Below are positions 41,808-50,386 of a stretch of 64,000 bases of DNA, one piece after another. Within the stretch, counting starts at the first letter, position 1; each line of letters begins with the position of its first letter. The stretch spans positions 1 to 64,000 of the forward strand of contig NZ_KB900369.1 in assembly GCF_000378725.1 (NCBI RefSeq), read 5' to 3'. The translations under genes were made by a program, and so were the position numbers. A model generated the notes under the pieces. The model did no database searches. It saw only the letters and a program-made list of their open reading frames with translations, and was not told the DNA's origin. This DNA comes from Peptoniphilus lacrimalis DSM 7455. GTDB lineage: Bacteria > Bacillota > Clostridia > Tissierellales > Peptoniphilaceae.

Positions 41808-43475
41808 ATGTTATTGGAATTAAATATTGAAAATTATGCAATAATTGAAGATATGAAGATAAATTTCCAAAAAGGTTTAAATGTTATTACTGGTGAAACA
41901 GGTAGTGGTAAATCCATAATTATTGATGCCTTAGGTATGGTTTTAGGAGGACGTGCAAATAAAGATGTAATAAAAGCTGGCAAAGATTTTTGCCATATTG
42001 AGGCAATATTTACTACATATGATAAAGATATAAAAGATCTGCTTGAAAGTATGGGTATTGAAGTTGATGATTATCTTATTATAACAAAAGACATAAGTAA
42101 AAATGGTCCAAGTATTACAAGGATAAATAACAGGGTTATAACAAGTTCTAATCTTTTAAAAATAATTCCAAAAATTATTGATGTTTTTGCTCAACATGAG
42201 TCAATATCTCTAATGAATCATGATAATCAAAGGAATTTATTAGATGATTTTTGTGACAATAAACACAAAGAGAATCTGCTATTATTAAAAAATCTTGTAC
42301 ATGAAATTAATGAAATAAAAAAAGATTACGAAAATAAGCTTGATTCTTCAACTAATAAAGATAGGGAAATTGACATTTTAAATTATCAGATAAATGAGAT
42401 AAATGAGGCAAACTTAACTTCTTATGATGATAAAGAGCTTGAAGAAGATTATTTAAAACTAAATAATGTAACAAGTACTGCTGAAGCTCTATCAAAAACT
42501 ATAAATATTTTAAAATCAAATTATGAGGGTTTTAATGTGGAAGATGGTTTAGACAGTGCTATCGGAGAAGTTAATTCTATACTGAAATATAATAACGAGC
42601 TTAAAGATGATTATGATGAGCTAGAAGATGTGAGGTTTAGATTAAAAGAATTAATTAATAGCATAGAATCTTACATGAATAATTTGAATTTTGACGGACA
42701 AAAATTACATGAGCTTGAAAGTAGACTTGACCTTGTAAACAGACTTAAAAGTAAATATGGTAAAAGTATAGATGAAATAGATATATTTCTTGAAAGTACC
42801 CAAAAAAGATTGGATTTTTTGTTAAATTCAGAAAAAAATTTAGAACAATTAAAAAAGATAATTCAAGAAAAGGAAGAAAAAGCCCTATATCTTGCACAAA
42901 ATATATCACAAGAAAGAGGAAAGCTTGCTGAAGATTTAAGAAAAAAAATTTCTAATGAATTAGAGGAATTAAATATAAAAAATGCAAAATTTAAAGTTTC
43001 GTTAAGTCCAAAAAAATTATCATATGATGGAATTGATAATGTGGAATTTCTTATATCCTCTAACTTAGGAGAAGAATATAAGCCCATTTCTAAAATAGCT
43101 TCAGGCGGTGAAATGTCTAGAATTATGTTAGCATTCAAGTCCATTATTGCAAACAAGGACAATATAGAAACTTTGATATTTGATGAAATTGATACTGGTA
43201 TAAGTGGTAAAACCGCTCAAATTGTTGGCAACAAAATAAAAAAACTTTCTAAAGATAGACAGGTTATTGTAATAAGCCATTTGCCACAAATAATATCATT
43301 AGCAAATTGTCATTTCTTAATAGAAAAAGAAATTAAAAATAAAAAGACAATATCAAAAATAAAAATGCTTAATCAAGATGAGAGAGTAATGGAACTTGCA
43401 AGATTAGTTGGGGGAATAAATATAACAGATGCTGCAATAAATGCAGCAAAAGAAATGTTAGGAGTGAAACATTGA
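41808..43475 (+). CDS. recN: DNA repair protein RecN
   Basis: The 555-residue SMC-like ATPase acts in double-strand-break repair. Walker A GETGSGKS (about 29-36) and the ABC signature SGGEMSRIMLAFKSI lie at opposite ends of a coiled-coil middle, followed by Walker B TLIFDEIDTGISG and ISHLPQI. The AAAGGTG ribosome binding site is modest. The stop overlaps the start of the NUDIX gene. Confidence 0.95.
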   Translation: MLLELNIENYAIIEDMKINFQKGLNVITGETGSGKSIIIDALGMVLGGRANKDVIKAGKDFCHIEAIFTTYDKDIKDLLESMGIEVDDYLIITKDISKNGPSITRINNRVITSSNLLKIIPKIIDVFAQHESISLMNHDNQRNLLDDFCDNKHKENLLLLKNLVHEINEIKKDYENKLDSSTNKDREIDILNYQINEINEANLTSYDDKELEEDYLKLNNVTSTAEALSKTINILKSNYEGFNVEDGLDSAIGEVNSILKYNNELKDDYDELEDVRFRLKELINSIESYMNNLNFDGQKLHELESRLDLVNRLKSKYGKSIDEIDIFLESTQKRLDFLLNSEKNLEQLKKIIQEKEEKALYLAQNISQERGKLAEDLRKKISNELEELNIKNAKFKVSLSPKKLSYDGIDNVEFLISSNLGEEYKPISKIASGGEMSRIMLAFKSIIANKDNIETLIFDEIDTGISGKTAQIVGNKIKKLSKDRQVIVISHLPQIISLANCHFLIEKEIKNKKTISKIKMLNQDERVMELARLVGGINITDAAINAAKEMLGVKH

Positions 43476-44008
43476 TGAGCCAGATTGAGCGTACTATGAG
43501 TTCCCAAAGTATTTACGAAGGTAGAATTCTTAATTTACGAGTTGACACAGTAGAAATGGAAGGGAAAAAATATACAAAAAGAGAGATTGTTGAACATGAT
43601 CCTGCTGTTTGTATATTAGCTCTTACTGATGAGGGCAAAATCTTAATGGTAAGGCAATTTAGAAAGTCTGTAGACCAAGAACTTTTTGAGTTACCAGCCG
43701 GACTTGTTGAGGTTGATGAAGAACCTGTCAAGGCGGCTTTAAGAGAATTAGAAGAAGAAACTGGATACTATGCCAAAAAATGTGAATATATTGGTGAATT
43801 TTTTACATCTCCAGGATTTTGTAATGAAAAAATATATTTATTTTTAGCTGAAGATTTAGAAAAAAAAGAACAAAAATTAGATGATTTTGAAAATATTGCT
43901 GTAGAAGAAATTACTTTAGATGAGGCTTTAAAGCAAATTAAATTTGGAGATATTGTCGATGCTAAGACGATAATTGGTTTATTGTTGTACAAAAATTTAA
44001 GAGGTTAA
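43475..44008 (+). CDS. NUDIX hydrolase (ADP-ribose pyrophosphatase type)
   Basis: The start is ATG 43475, sharing bases with the recN TGA; a TTG one codon earlier is also possible. The 177-residue protein has the full Nudix box GLVEVDEEPVKAALRELEEE-TGY and the upstream ELPAG typical of ADP-ribose pyrophosphatases (NudF/YqkG type). It would recycle ADP-ribose to AMP and ribose-5-phosphate. The purine nucleoside phosphorylase gene follows after two bases, which fits nucleotide salvage. Confidence 0.88.
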   Translation: MSQIERTMSSQSIYEGRILNLRVDTVEMEGKKYTKREIVEHDPAVCILALTDEGKILMVRQFRKSVDQELFELPAGLVEVDEEPVKAALRELEEETGYYAKKCEYIGEFFTSPGFCNEKIYLFLAEDLEKKEQKLDDFENIAVEEITLDEALKQIKFGDIVDAKTIIGLLLYKNLRG

Positions 44009-44010
44009 TT

Positions 44011-44832
44011 ATGGATAAAAATGTAATGGATGCAGTTGATGCAATAAAAAGTAAAATTGATGCCGATGCTGATATAGCAATAATATTAGGTTCAGGTTTG
44101 GGTAATTTTGCTGATTTAATTGAAGACAAAACTGAAATTCCCTATAAAGAAATAAAAGGATTTGCTAGTTCAACTGTTAAGGGACATGAAGGAAAACTTA
44201 TTTTTGGGAAAATTCTTTCTAGGAATATTATAGCTATGAAAGGCAGAATACATTATTATGAAGGAATGGGCATGGATAAGGTTGTTTTTCCAACAAAGGT
44301 TTTAAAGGGACTGGGAATAAAAAATCTTATCGTTACAAATGCTAGTGGCGGAGTAAATAAATCTTTTAAAGCATCTGATTTGATGCTTATTAATGATCAT
44401 ATTAATTTCGCTGGAATTAATCCCTTAGTTGGACCAAACGATGACAATGACGGTCCTAGATTTCCTGATATGACTTATACTTATGACAAAAATTTACAAG
44501 AGATAGCAAAAAATTGTGCAAAAAAATTAAATATTGATTTAAAATCTGGCGTATATATGTATTTCACAGGGCCCACATATGAAACTCCTGCAGAAGTTAG
44601 GATGGCAAGAGTTATGGGGGCAGATGCAGTCGGTATGAGTACAGTTCCTGAAGTTATTGTAGCTAGACATTTAGGATTAAAGGTTTTAGGAATTTCTTGT
44701 ATAACTAATATGGCTTCTGGAATATTGGATAGACCATTAAATCATAAAGAAGTAATGGAATCTGCTAAAAAAGTAGAAACAAACTTTCAAGAACTTGTAA
44801 AGAATATAATTAATGAAATTCCAAATTTCTAA
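44011..44832 (+). CDS. punA: Purine nucleoside phosphorylase (PNP-I, trimeric type)
   Basis: The 273-residue enzyme releases purine bases from inosine or guanosine with phosphate. It shows GSGLGNFADLI (phosphate loop), KGRIHYYEGMG, VTNASGGVNKSF, the purine-binding TYETPAEVRMARVMGADAVG and GISCITNMASG. The length is normal for the trimeric mammalian-like class. It overlaps the M50 protease gene by 20 bases. Confidence 0.93.
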   Translation: MDKNVMDAVDAIKSKIDADADIAIILGSGLGNFADLIEDKTEIPYKEIKGFASSTVKGHEGKLIFGKILSRNIIAMKGRIHYYEGMGMDKVVFPTKVLKGLGIKNLIVTNASGGVNKSFKASDLMLINDHINFAGINPLVGPNDDNDGPRFPDMTYTYDKNLQEIAKNCAKKLNIDLKSGVYMYFTGPTYETPAEVRMARVMGADAVGMSTVPEVIVARHLGLKVLGISCITNMASGILDRPLNHKEVMESAKKVETNFQELVKNIINEIPNF

Positions 44833-45457
44833 CATTAATTTTAGCTCTATAATCATTAATATCTTAGCATTAATGATAGTAATTATACCTCATGAAATAA
44901 GTCACGGTTATGTTGCTTATTGGTGTGGAGATAACACGGCAAAATACGATGGTAGGTTATCCCTAAATCCTTTAAAGCACATAGACCCAATTGGTCTTAT
45001 TTGTATGGTGGTTTTAAGATTTGGTTGGGCTAAACCTGTCCCAATCAATACTTCAAATTTCACAAAAAATAAGAGATTATCCACTTTTCTTGTTTCAATA
45101 GCTGGAGTTTGTATGAATCTTTTAATGGGTTTAATTGCAGGGATTTTTCTCGTTTATGTTTATTACAAAAATCTTTTTATTAGACCTTTACTTGAAGCTA
45201 TCTTTTGGTATTCTATTATGTTAGGAGTTTTTAATTTTCTTCCCTTGCCACCTCTTGATGGTTCAAAAGTTTTATTGAGTTTTCTACCCTATAAGTATCA
45301 TCATTTTTTTTATAAATACGAAAAATATTTTTATCTGATACTTGTTGTTTTACTTTTTAATGGGACTGTTTCAAAAGTAATTGGTCCTATTATAGATTTT
45401 ATTATGGAAGAGATTTTAAAATTAGGTGTTATTATATGGAATATAATATTGTTTTAG
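44813..45457 (+). CDS. Site-2 protease family (M50) membrane metalloprotease
   Basis: The 214-residue protein has about five membrane helices. The zinc motif HEISH (near residue 27) and the distal NFLPLPPLDG motif carrying the third ligand mark it as M50/S2P. Short relatives of this type stand before scpA in many Firmicutes; their substrate is unknown. It overlaps both neighbours, by 20 and 22 bases. Confidence 0.9.
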   Translation: MKFQISNINFSSIIINILALMIVIIPHEISHGYVAYWCGDNTAKYDGRLSLNPLKHIDPIGLICMVVLRFGWAKPVPINTSNFTKNKRLSTFLVSIAGVCMNLLMGLIAGIFLVYVYYKNLFIRPLLEAIFWYSIMLGVFNFLPLPPLDGSKVLLSFLPYKYHHFFYKYEKYFYLILVVLLFNGTVSKVIGPIIDFIMEEILKLGVIIWNIILF

Positions 45458-46161
45458 AAAGATATCAAGGTCCAATGGATTTATTATTGGACTTAATAAG
45501 AAAAAATGAGATAGATATTTATGATATTCCTATATTTGAAATAACCGAACAATTTTTAGATTATATGGAAAAAGCAAATAAAATTAATCTAGAACTCACA
45601 TCTGATTTTATTTTAATGGCATCAACTTTATTAGAAATTAAGTCAAAAATGCTTCTTCCTAAAATTAAATTTGATGATGATGAAGAAGAAGAAGATGAAG
45701 AAGATGCTAGGAAAGAGCTTGTAGAAAAATTGTTGGAATATGAAAAATATCAACAACTTTCGGGCTTATTAAAGAAAAATGAGGAGTATGAAACTCGTGC
45801 TTTTTATAGAAAGAAAAGTGAGATGCCTGATTTTTCTGATAAAAATTTGCTTAAAGATTTACAAGTAAATGATCTTTCTAAAGCCTTCATGAATATTTTA
45901 ATAAGAAATAAAAATAAAGTCGTTAAAAGCATTTATAGAGAGAATTTTTCCGTTGAAACAGCTATAAATGTTTTAAAATCAAGACTCTTAATAAATAATA
46001 AATTCTATTTCACAAAATTATTAGAGGATTATCCTTCAAGAGAGGAGCTAATCAGCTTATTTTTGGGACTTTTAGAATTAATCAGAAATGGAATTTTATC
46101 TGCTAAGCAAACTGAGAATTTTACTGATATTTTTATTGAATTAAGGAATTTAGATGAATAA
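45436..46161 (+). CDS. scpA: Segregation and condensation protein A
   Basis: The 241-residue ScpA is the kleisin of the SMC-ScpAB condensin. The N-terminal SMC-binding region (YQGPMDLLLDLIRKNEIDIY) is clear, with FILMASTLLEIKSKMLLP following, then a very acidic linker and a C-terminal winged-helix region. It overlaps the M50 gene by 22 bases and scpB by eight. Confidence 0.93.
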   Translation: MEYNIVLERYQGPMDLLLDLIRKNEIDIYDIPIFEITEQFLDYMEKANKINLELTSDFILMASTLLEIKSKMLLPKIKFDDDEEEEDEEDARKELVEKLLEYEKYQQLSGLLKKNEEYETRAFYRKKSEMPDFSDKNLLKDLQVNDLSKAFMNILIRNKNKVVKSIYRENFSVETAINVLKSRLLINNKFYFTKLLEDYPSREELISLFLGLLELIRNGILSAKQTENFTDIFIELRNLDE

Positions 46162-46675
46162 GGATAAATTGAAATCTATAATTGAATCTTTACTTTTTTT
46201 ATGGGGTGATCCCATTTCAATTAAGGATATAGAGAAATGTCTAAAAGTTGATAAGAAAGATTTAAAAATGGTATTAGACCAGATGAAAAGTGAATATGAA
46301 ATTGAATCTAGTGGTTTAAGATTAATAGAGGTTAATGAATCCTACCAATTATCAACAAAACCGGAAAATTTTGACTTTATAAAAGATTTTGTCAGAGAAT
46401 CTGCAGAGAAAAATTTAACTAAGCCGTCACTAGAAACTTTATCTATTATTGCCTATAAACAGCCTGTAACTAAAATGGAAATTGAAGATATCAGGGGAGT
46501 AAATTGTGATTCAACAATTAAAGGACTTTTAGATAGCTCTTTAATTGAAATTTCAGGCACACTTGATAGAATTGGTCATCCAAATCTTTATGTTACTACT
46601 GATTTTTTCTTAAAAAAATTTGGCATAAAAAATTTAGAAGAATTACCAAGTCTTGAAGACTTAAGGAGAGACTAA
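46154..46675 (+). CDS. scpB: Segregation and condensation protein B
   Basis: The 173-residue ScpB has two winged-helix domains: LKSIIESLLFLWGDPIS at the start, and LSIIAYKQPVTKMEIEDIRG with GHPNLYVTTDFFLKKFGI as the conserved second half. It binds ScpA. Its TAA overlaps the rluB ATG by one base. Confidence 0.93.
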   Translation: MNKDKLKSIIESLLFLWGDPISIKDIEKCLKVDKKDLKMVLDQMKSEYEIESSGLRLIEVNESYQLSTKPENFDFIKDFVRESAEKNLTKPSLETLSIIAYKQPVTKMEIEDIRGVNCDSTIKGLLDSSLIEISGTLDRIGHPNLYVTTDFFLKKFGIKNLEELPSLEDLRRD

Positions 46676-47382
46676 TGAGATTGCAAAAATTTATGGCTCA
46701 TGCTGGAGCTGCTTCAAGAAGAAAATCTGAAGAACTTATAAAAGAAGGCAGAGTAAAGGTAAATAATAATATAGTTACTGAGATGGGACTTGTTGTGGAT
46801 CCCAATAAAGATAGGGTATATCTCGATGGTAAAAGACTTAACTTAGAGAATGAAAATATTTATATAATTTTAAATAAACCTATTGGAGTTGTAACTACAA
46901 GTTCAGATGAAAAAGGCAGGTTGAATGTTGTTGATTTAGTGGATGAAACTAAAAGAGTTTATCCAGTTGGAAGACTCGATATAGATACTACTGGACTTGT
47001 TTTATTGACTAATGATGGGGCTCTTGCAAATATTTTGATGCATCCAAAAAACAATATATATAAAACTTATATTGCAACAGTTGAAGGTAAACCTAATGCA
47101 AGAGAGCTTAATCTTTTGAGAAATGGGCTAAGTTTAAGAGATTTAAAAACCTCAAAAGCTAAAGTAAAAATTTTAAAAAATTTTGATAAGGATTCAATTG
47201 TTGAAATAAGTATTCACGAAGGAAAAAATCATCAGGTAAAAAGAATGTTTTCTTATATAGGTCATGAAGTAAAAAAACTAAAGAGAATTTCGATTGGAAA
47301 AATTGAATTAGGTAATTTGGAAATTGGAAATTATAGATATTTAAATAATGAAGAAGTTAAATATTTAAAGGCATTAAAATGA
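46675..47382 (+). CDS. rluB: 23S rRNA pseudouridine synthase RluB type
   Basis: The 235-residue protein has an N-terminal S4 domain (RLQKFMAHAGAASRRKSEEL) and the RsuA/RluB-type catalytic block YPVGRLDIDTTGLVLLTNDG, whose first Asp is the catalytic residue. The position directly after scpAB is conserved in Firmicutes. The stop overlaps the next start as ATGA. Confidence 0.92.
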   Translation: MRLQKFMAHAGAASRRKSEELIKEGRVKVNNNIVTEMGLVVDPNKDRVYLDGKRLNLENENIYIILNKPIGVVTTSSDEKGRLNVVDLVDETKRVYPVGRLDIDTTGLVLLTNDGALANILMHPKNNIYKTYIATVEGKPNARELNLLRNGLSLRDLKTSKAKVKILKNFDKDSIVEISIHEGKNHQVKRMFSYIGHEVKKLKRISIGKIELGNLEIGNYRYLNNEEVKYLKALK

Positions 47383-47924
47383 TAGCAAAAGAAAAGTATT
47401 ACGAAATTGTAGATGAAATTTTAAAAAATGATTTTAAAGGTAAATCAGCAGTAGATGCTACCATGGGTATGGGTAATGATACTGAAAAACTTTTAAAAGT
47501 TGTAGGTGAAAAGGGAAAAGTTTTTGCTTTTGATGTACAAGACCAGTCGATAAATTATTGTAAGGAAAAATTCAAAAATATAAGTAATTTAGAAATATTA
47601 AAAATAAGTCATGAGTTTATTGACATATTAGAAAATTTTGACTTGGCAATTTATAATTTGGGTTATCTACCAGGTTCTGATAAAAGTGTTACAACAATGG
47701 CGATGTCTACTGTTATTTCTTTAATGAAAGCTACACAATTAATTAATAAGGGTGGAATCATTATTGTTGTTTCATACTTGGGACATGAAAATTCACAAGA
47801 AGAAAGGGACTCTTTGGAAAAATTTTTAAAATCATTAGATCAAAAAAAGTTTATTGTTGAAAAAAGAGAATTTTTCAATCAAATTAATAATCCACCTATA
47901 GTCTATGTTTTGGAGAAAAAATAA
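47379..47924 (+). CDS. mnmM: tRNA U34 methyltransferase MnmM-like (YtqB family)
   Basis: The 181-residue class I methyltransferase has VDATMGMGNDTEKLL as SAM loop and the family hallmark YNLGYLPGSDKSVTT, with GGIIIVVSYLGHENSQEE near the end. YtqB/MnmM completes the mnm5 modification of wobble uridine using SAM. It overlaps rluB by four bases and the following flavoprotein by one. Confidence 0.85.
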   Translation: MIAKEKYYEIVDEILKNDFKGKSAVDATMGMGNDTEKLLKVVGEKGKVFAFDVQDQSINYCKEKFKNISNLEILKISHEFIDILENFDLAIYNLGYLPGSDKSVTTMAMSTVISLMKATQLINKGGIIIVVSYLGHENSQEERDSLEKFLKSLDQKKFIVEKREFFNQINNPPIVYVLEKK

Positions 47925-49111
47925 TGAAAATAGCAGTAATAGGAGCAGGACCTTCTGGGATGATGGCTGCTTTTGCAGCAGCTTCAAATCATGATGTTAC
48001 TATTTTTGAAAAAAATGAAAAACTTGGTAAAAAATTATATATAACAGGAAAAGGAAGATGCAATTTGACAAATTATGTCGATGCGTCTGATTTTTTTAAA
48101 AATGTTATTTCTAATAAAAAATTTGTATATTCATCAATCTATTCTTTCGACCCTTTTATGACCATGGATCTTTTTAACTCTTATGGTTTACAATTAAAAG
48201 TCGAGAGAGGTAATAGAGTTTTTCCAATGTCTGATAAAGCTTCTGATGTTATAAAAACCTATGAAAAAATGTTAAAAGAAAGAAATGTAAAAATTTTCTT
48301 AAACACTTTATGCAAAACAATAGATAAAAAAGATAAATTTATTATTAATGGTAGGTATATTTTTGATAAAGTTATTATAGCTACTGGTGGAATATCTTAT
48401 AAAGAAACTGGTTCAACAGGTGATGGATATATCTTTGCAGAAAAATTTAATATTAAATCAAAGCAAAGGAAACAAGCACTGTGTGGAGCTTTAACAAATG
48501 AACCTTTGGATTTAAGTGGTTTATCATTAAAAAATGTTGAAGTCTTGGCTTTTTCTGAAGGAAAATTAATTGCTAAAGAGTTCGGTGAGATGTTATTTAC
48601 TCATATAGGTGTTTCAGGTCCAATTATATTAACTTTATCTTCAAAAATAAATAGATTGTCAAAGGTAAAATTATATTTAGACCTAAAACCTGGTTTAACT
48701 TACGATGAATTGGATAAAAGAATACTGAGAGATTTTGATAAATTCCCCAATAAAGATATAAGAAATGCCTTGATAAATTTACTTCCAAGAGATTTAATTT
48801 TTTATGTTTTGAAAAAGTCGAATATCTCATCATATAAAAAAGTAAACCAAATTACAGGACAAGAGAGGGACAGGCTAAAAAGTTCAATAAAAAAATTTGA
48901 CCTTGATTACAAATGTCTTGAAGATATAAATAGGGCTATAATTACAAGTGGGGGAATATCTGTTGATGAAATTAATCCTCATACAATGGAATCTAAAAAA
49001 GTTGAGGGACTTTACTTTGTTGGAGAAGTTTTAGATATAGATGCCTTGACAGGGGGGTTTAATATTCAACTTGCAAATTCAACTGCCTATCTGTGCGGTT
49101 CGAATATATAA
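47924..49111 (+). CDS. BaiN/HI0933-family flavoprotein (NAD(P)/FAD-dependent oxidoreductase)
   Basis: The 395-residue protein has the N-terminal dinucleotide loop GAGPSGMMAAFAAA, the family block NEKLGKKLYITGKGRCNLTN and the C-terminal DALTGGFNIQLA. The family (HI0933, BaiN) is widespread and most members have no defined substrate; BaiN itself acts on bile-acid intermediates, which should not be assumed here. It starts one base into the mnmM stop. A 57-base gap without a terminator separates it from cmk. Confidence 0.88.
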   Translation: MKIAVIGAGPSGMMAAFAAASNHDVTIFEKNEKLGKKLYITGKGRCNLTNYVDASDFFKNVISNKKFVYSSIYSFDPFMTMDLFNSYGLQLKVERGNRVFPMSDKASDVIKTYEKMLKERNVKIFLNTLCKTIDKKDKFIINGRYIFDKVIIATGGISYKETGSTGDGYIFAEKFNIKSKQRKQALCGALTNEPLDLSGLSLKNVEVLAFSEGKLIAKEFGEMLFTHIGVSGPIILTLSSKINRLSKVKLYLDLKPGLTYDELDKRILRDFDKFPNKDIRNALINLLPRDLIFYVLKKSNISSYKKVNQITGQERDRLKSSIKKFDLDYKCLEDINRAIITSGGISVDEINPHTMESKKVEGLYFVGEVLDIDALTGGFNIQLANSTAYLCGSNI

Positions 49112-49171
49112 GTAAAATTTGTCTTTAGATTTTCACACTAAAATTTTCAAATTAATAATTGGAGGAATATG

Positions 49172-49795
49172 ATGCAAATTGCCATAGATGGACCTGCGGG
49201 CAGTGGTAAATCAACTGTAGCAAAAAAAATAGCTGAAAAATTAAATATTATTTATATAGACACAGGTGCTATGTATAGGGCTATAACATTAAAATTAAAG
49301 GATATTGACAAAAAATTCTATGAAGAAGCCTGTAACAATACAAATATTGAATTTATTAACAATAAAATATTTTTAGATGGTAAGGATGTAAGTTCACAAA
49401 TTAGAAGTGAAGAAATTTCAAAATTAACATCAGACATTTCAAAAATTGATTTTGTTAGAAAAAAACTTGTTTCAATCCAAAAAGAAATTGCTGATAAAAA
49501 TTCTGTAGTTATGGAAGGAAGAGATATAACTACTGTAGTTCTTCCTGATGCAGATTATAAATTTTATTTAAATGCCAGTCCTGAAATTAGAGCAAAGAGA
49601 AGGACTCTACAATTAAAAGAAAAAGGGTTAAATGCTGATTATAAGGAAATTATAAGAGATATAAAAAAACGCGATAATAATGATATTAAAAGGGAAAATT
49701 CTCCCTTAAAAGTTGCAGATGATGCAATTGTAATAGACTCTTCAAATTTAACTGCGGAAGAATCCATAGAAAAAATATTATCTTACATAAGGTGA
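49172..49795 (+). CDS. cmk: Cytidylate kinase
   Basis: Two ATGs stand in tandem at 49169 and 49172; the second has the better distance (six bases) from GGAGG. The 207-residue kinase phosphorylates CMP/dCMP: P-loop GPAGSGKST at the start, IDTGAMYRAITLK, and MEGRDITTVVLPDADYKFYL with the later KKRDNNDIKRENSPLK lid. The order cmk-plsC-ispH-rpsA is conserved in Clostridia. Confidence 0.94.
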   Translation: MQIAIDGPAGSGKSTVAKKIAEKLNIIYIDTGAMYRAITLKLKDIDKKFYEEACNNTNIEFINNKIFLDGKDVSSQIRSEEISKLTSDISKIDFVRKKLVSIQKEIADKNSVVMEGRDITTVVLPDADYKFYLNASPEIRAKRRTLQLKEKGLNADYKEIIRDIKKRDNNDIKRENSPLKVADDAIVIDSSNLTAEESIEKILSYIR

Positions 49796-49798
49796 AAT

Positions 49799-50386
49799 AT
49801 GTATAGGTTTTTAAAAATTATTTTATATGTTGTATTTAAACTTCTTTATAGAGTTGAAATAGTTGGAATAGAAAATATACCCAAAGAAAATAATTTAATA
49901 GTAGCAGGCAATCACAAGAGCAATTTAGATCCAGTTTTTGTTTCCGTATTTTTTAAAAGACATATATATTGGATGGCAAAGAAAGAATTATTTAATAATA
50001 AATTATTTGGAGCATTTTTAAAAAAACTCGGAGCTTTTCCCGTTGCCAGGGAAGAAGTAGATATTAAAGCAATTAAAACTAGCCTTAGGCATATAAAAAA
50101 CGGTCAAGTTTTAGGTATTTTTCCTGAGGGTACAAGAGTAAAGAAAAAAAATTTAGATATCATTAAACAGGGGACTGCTTTGATAGCACACAAATCTAAG
50201 GCTTTAATTCTTCCTTTATATATTGAAGGCAATTATATTCCATTTAAGAAAATGAAACTAATATATAGAAAACCTGTTGATTTATCTTCACTAGGAAAAA
50301 TAAAAAATGAAGAATATGAATTAATATCAAAAGATATTATGAGAAGGGTTTATGGTGATAAAGAAATTGGAAATTTACCTAGCTGA
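49799..50386 (+). CDS. plsC: 1-acyl-sn-glycerol-3-phosphate acyltransferase
   Basis: The 195-residue PlsC transfers an acyl group to lysophosphatidate. It has the catalytic NHKSNLDPVF (HX4D motif), the FPEGTRVKKK glycerol-phosphate-binding motif and a hydrophobic N-terminal segment. The start is three bases after cmk. Its last 35 bases overlap the ispH-rpsA gene, an unusually long overlap. Confidence 0.92.
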   Translation: MYRFLKIILYVVFKLLYRVEIVGIENIPKENNLIVAGNHKSNLDPVFVSVFFKRHIYWMAKKELFNNKLFGAFLKKLGAFPVAREEVDIKAIKTSLRHIKNGQVLGIFPEGTRVKKKNLDIIKQGTALIAHKSKALILPLYIEGNYIPFKKMKLIYRKPVDLSSLGKIKNEEYELISKDIMRRVYGDKEIGNLPS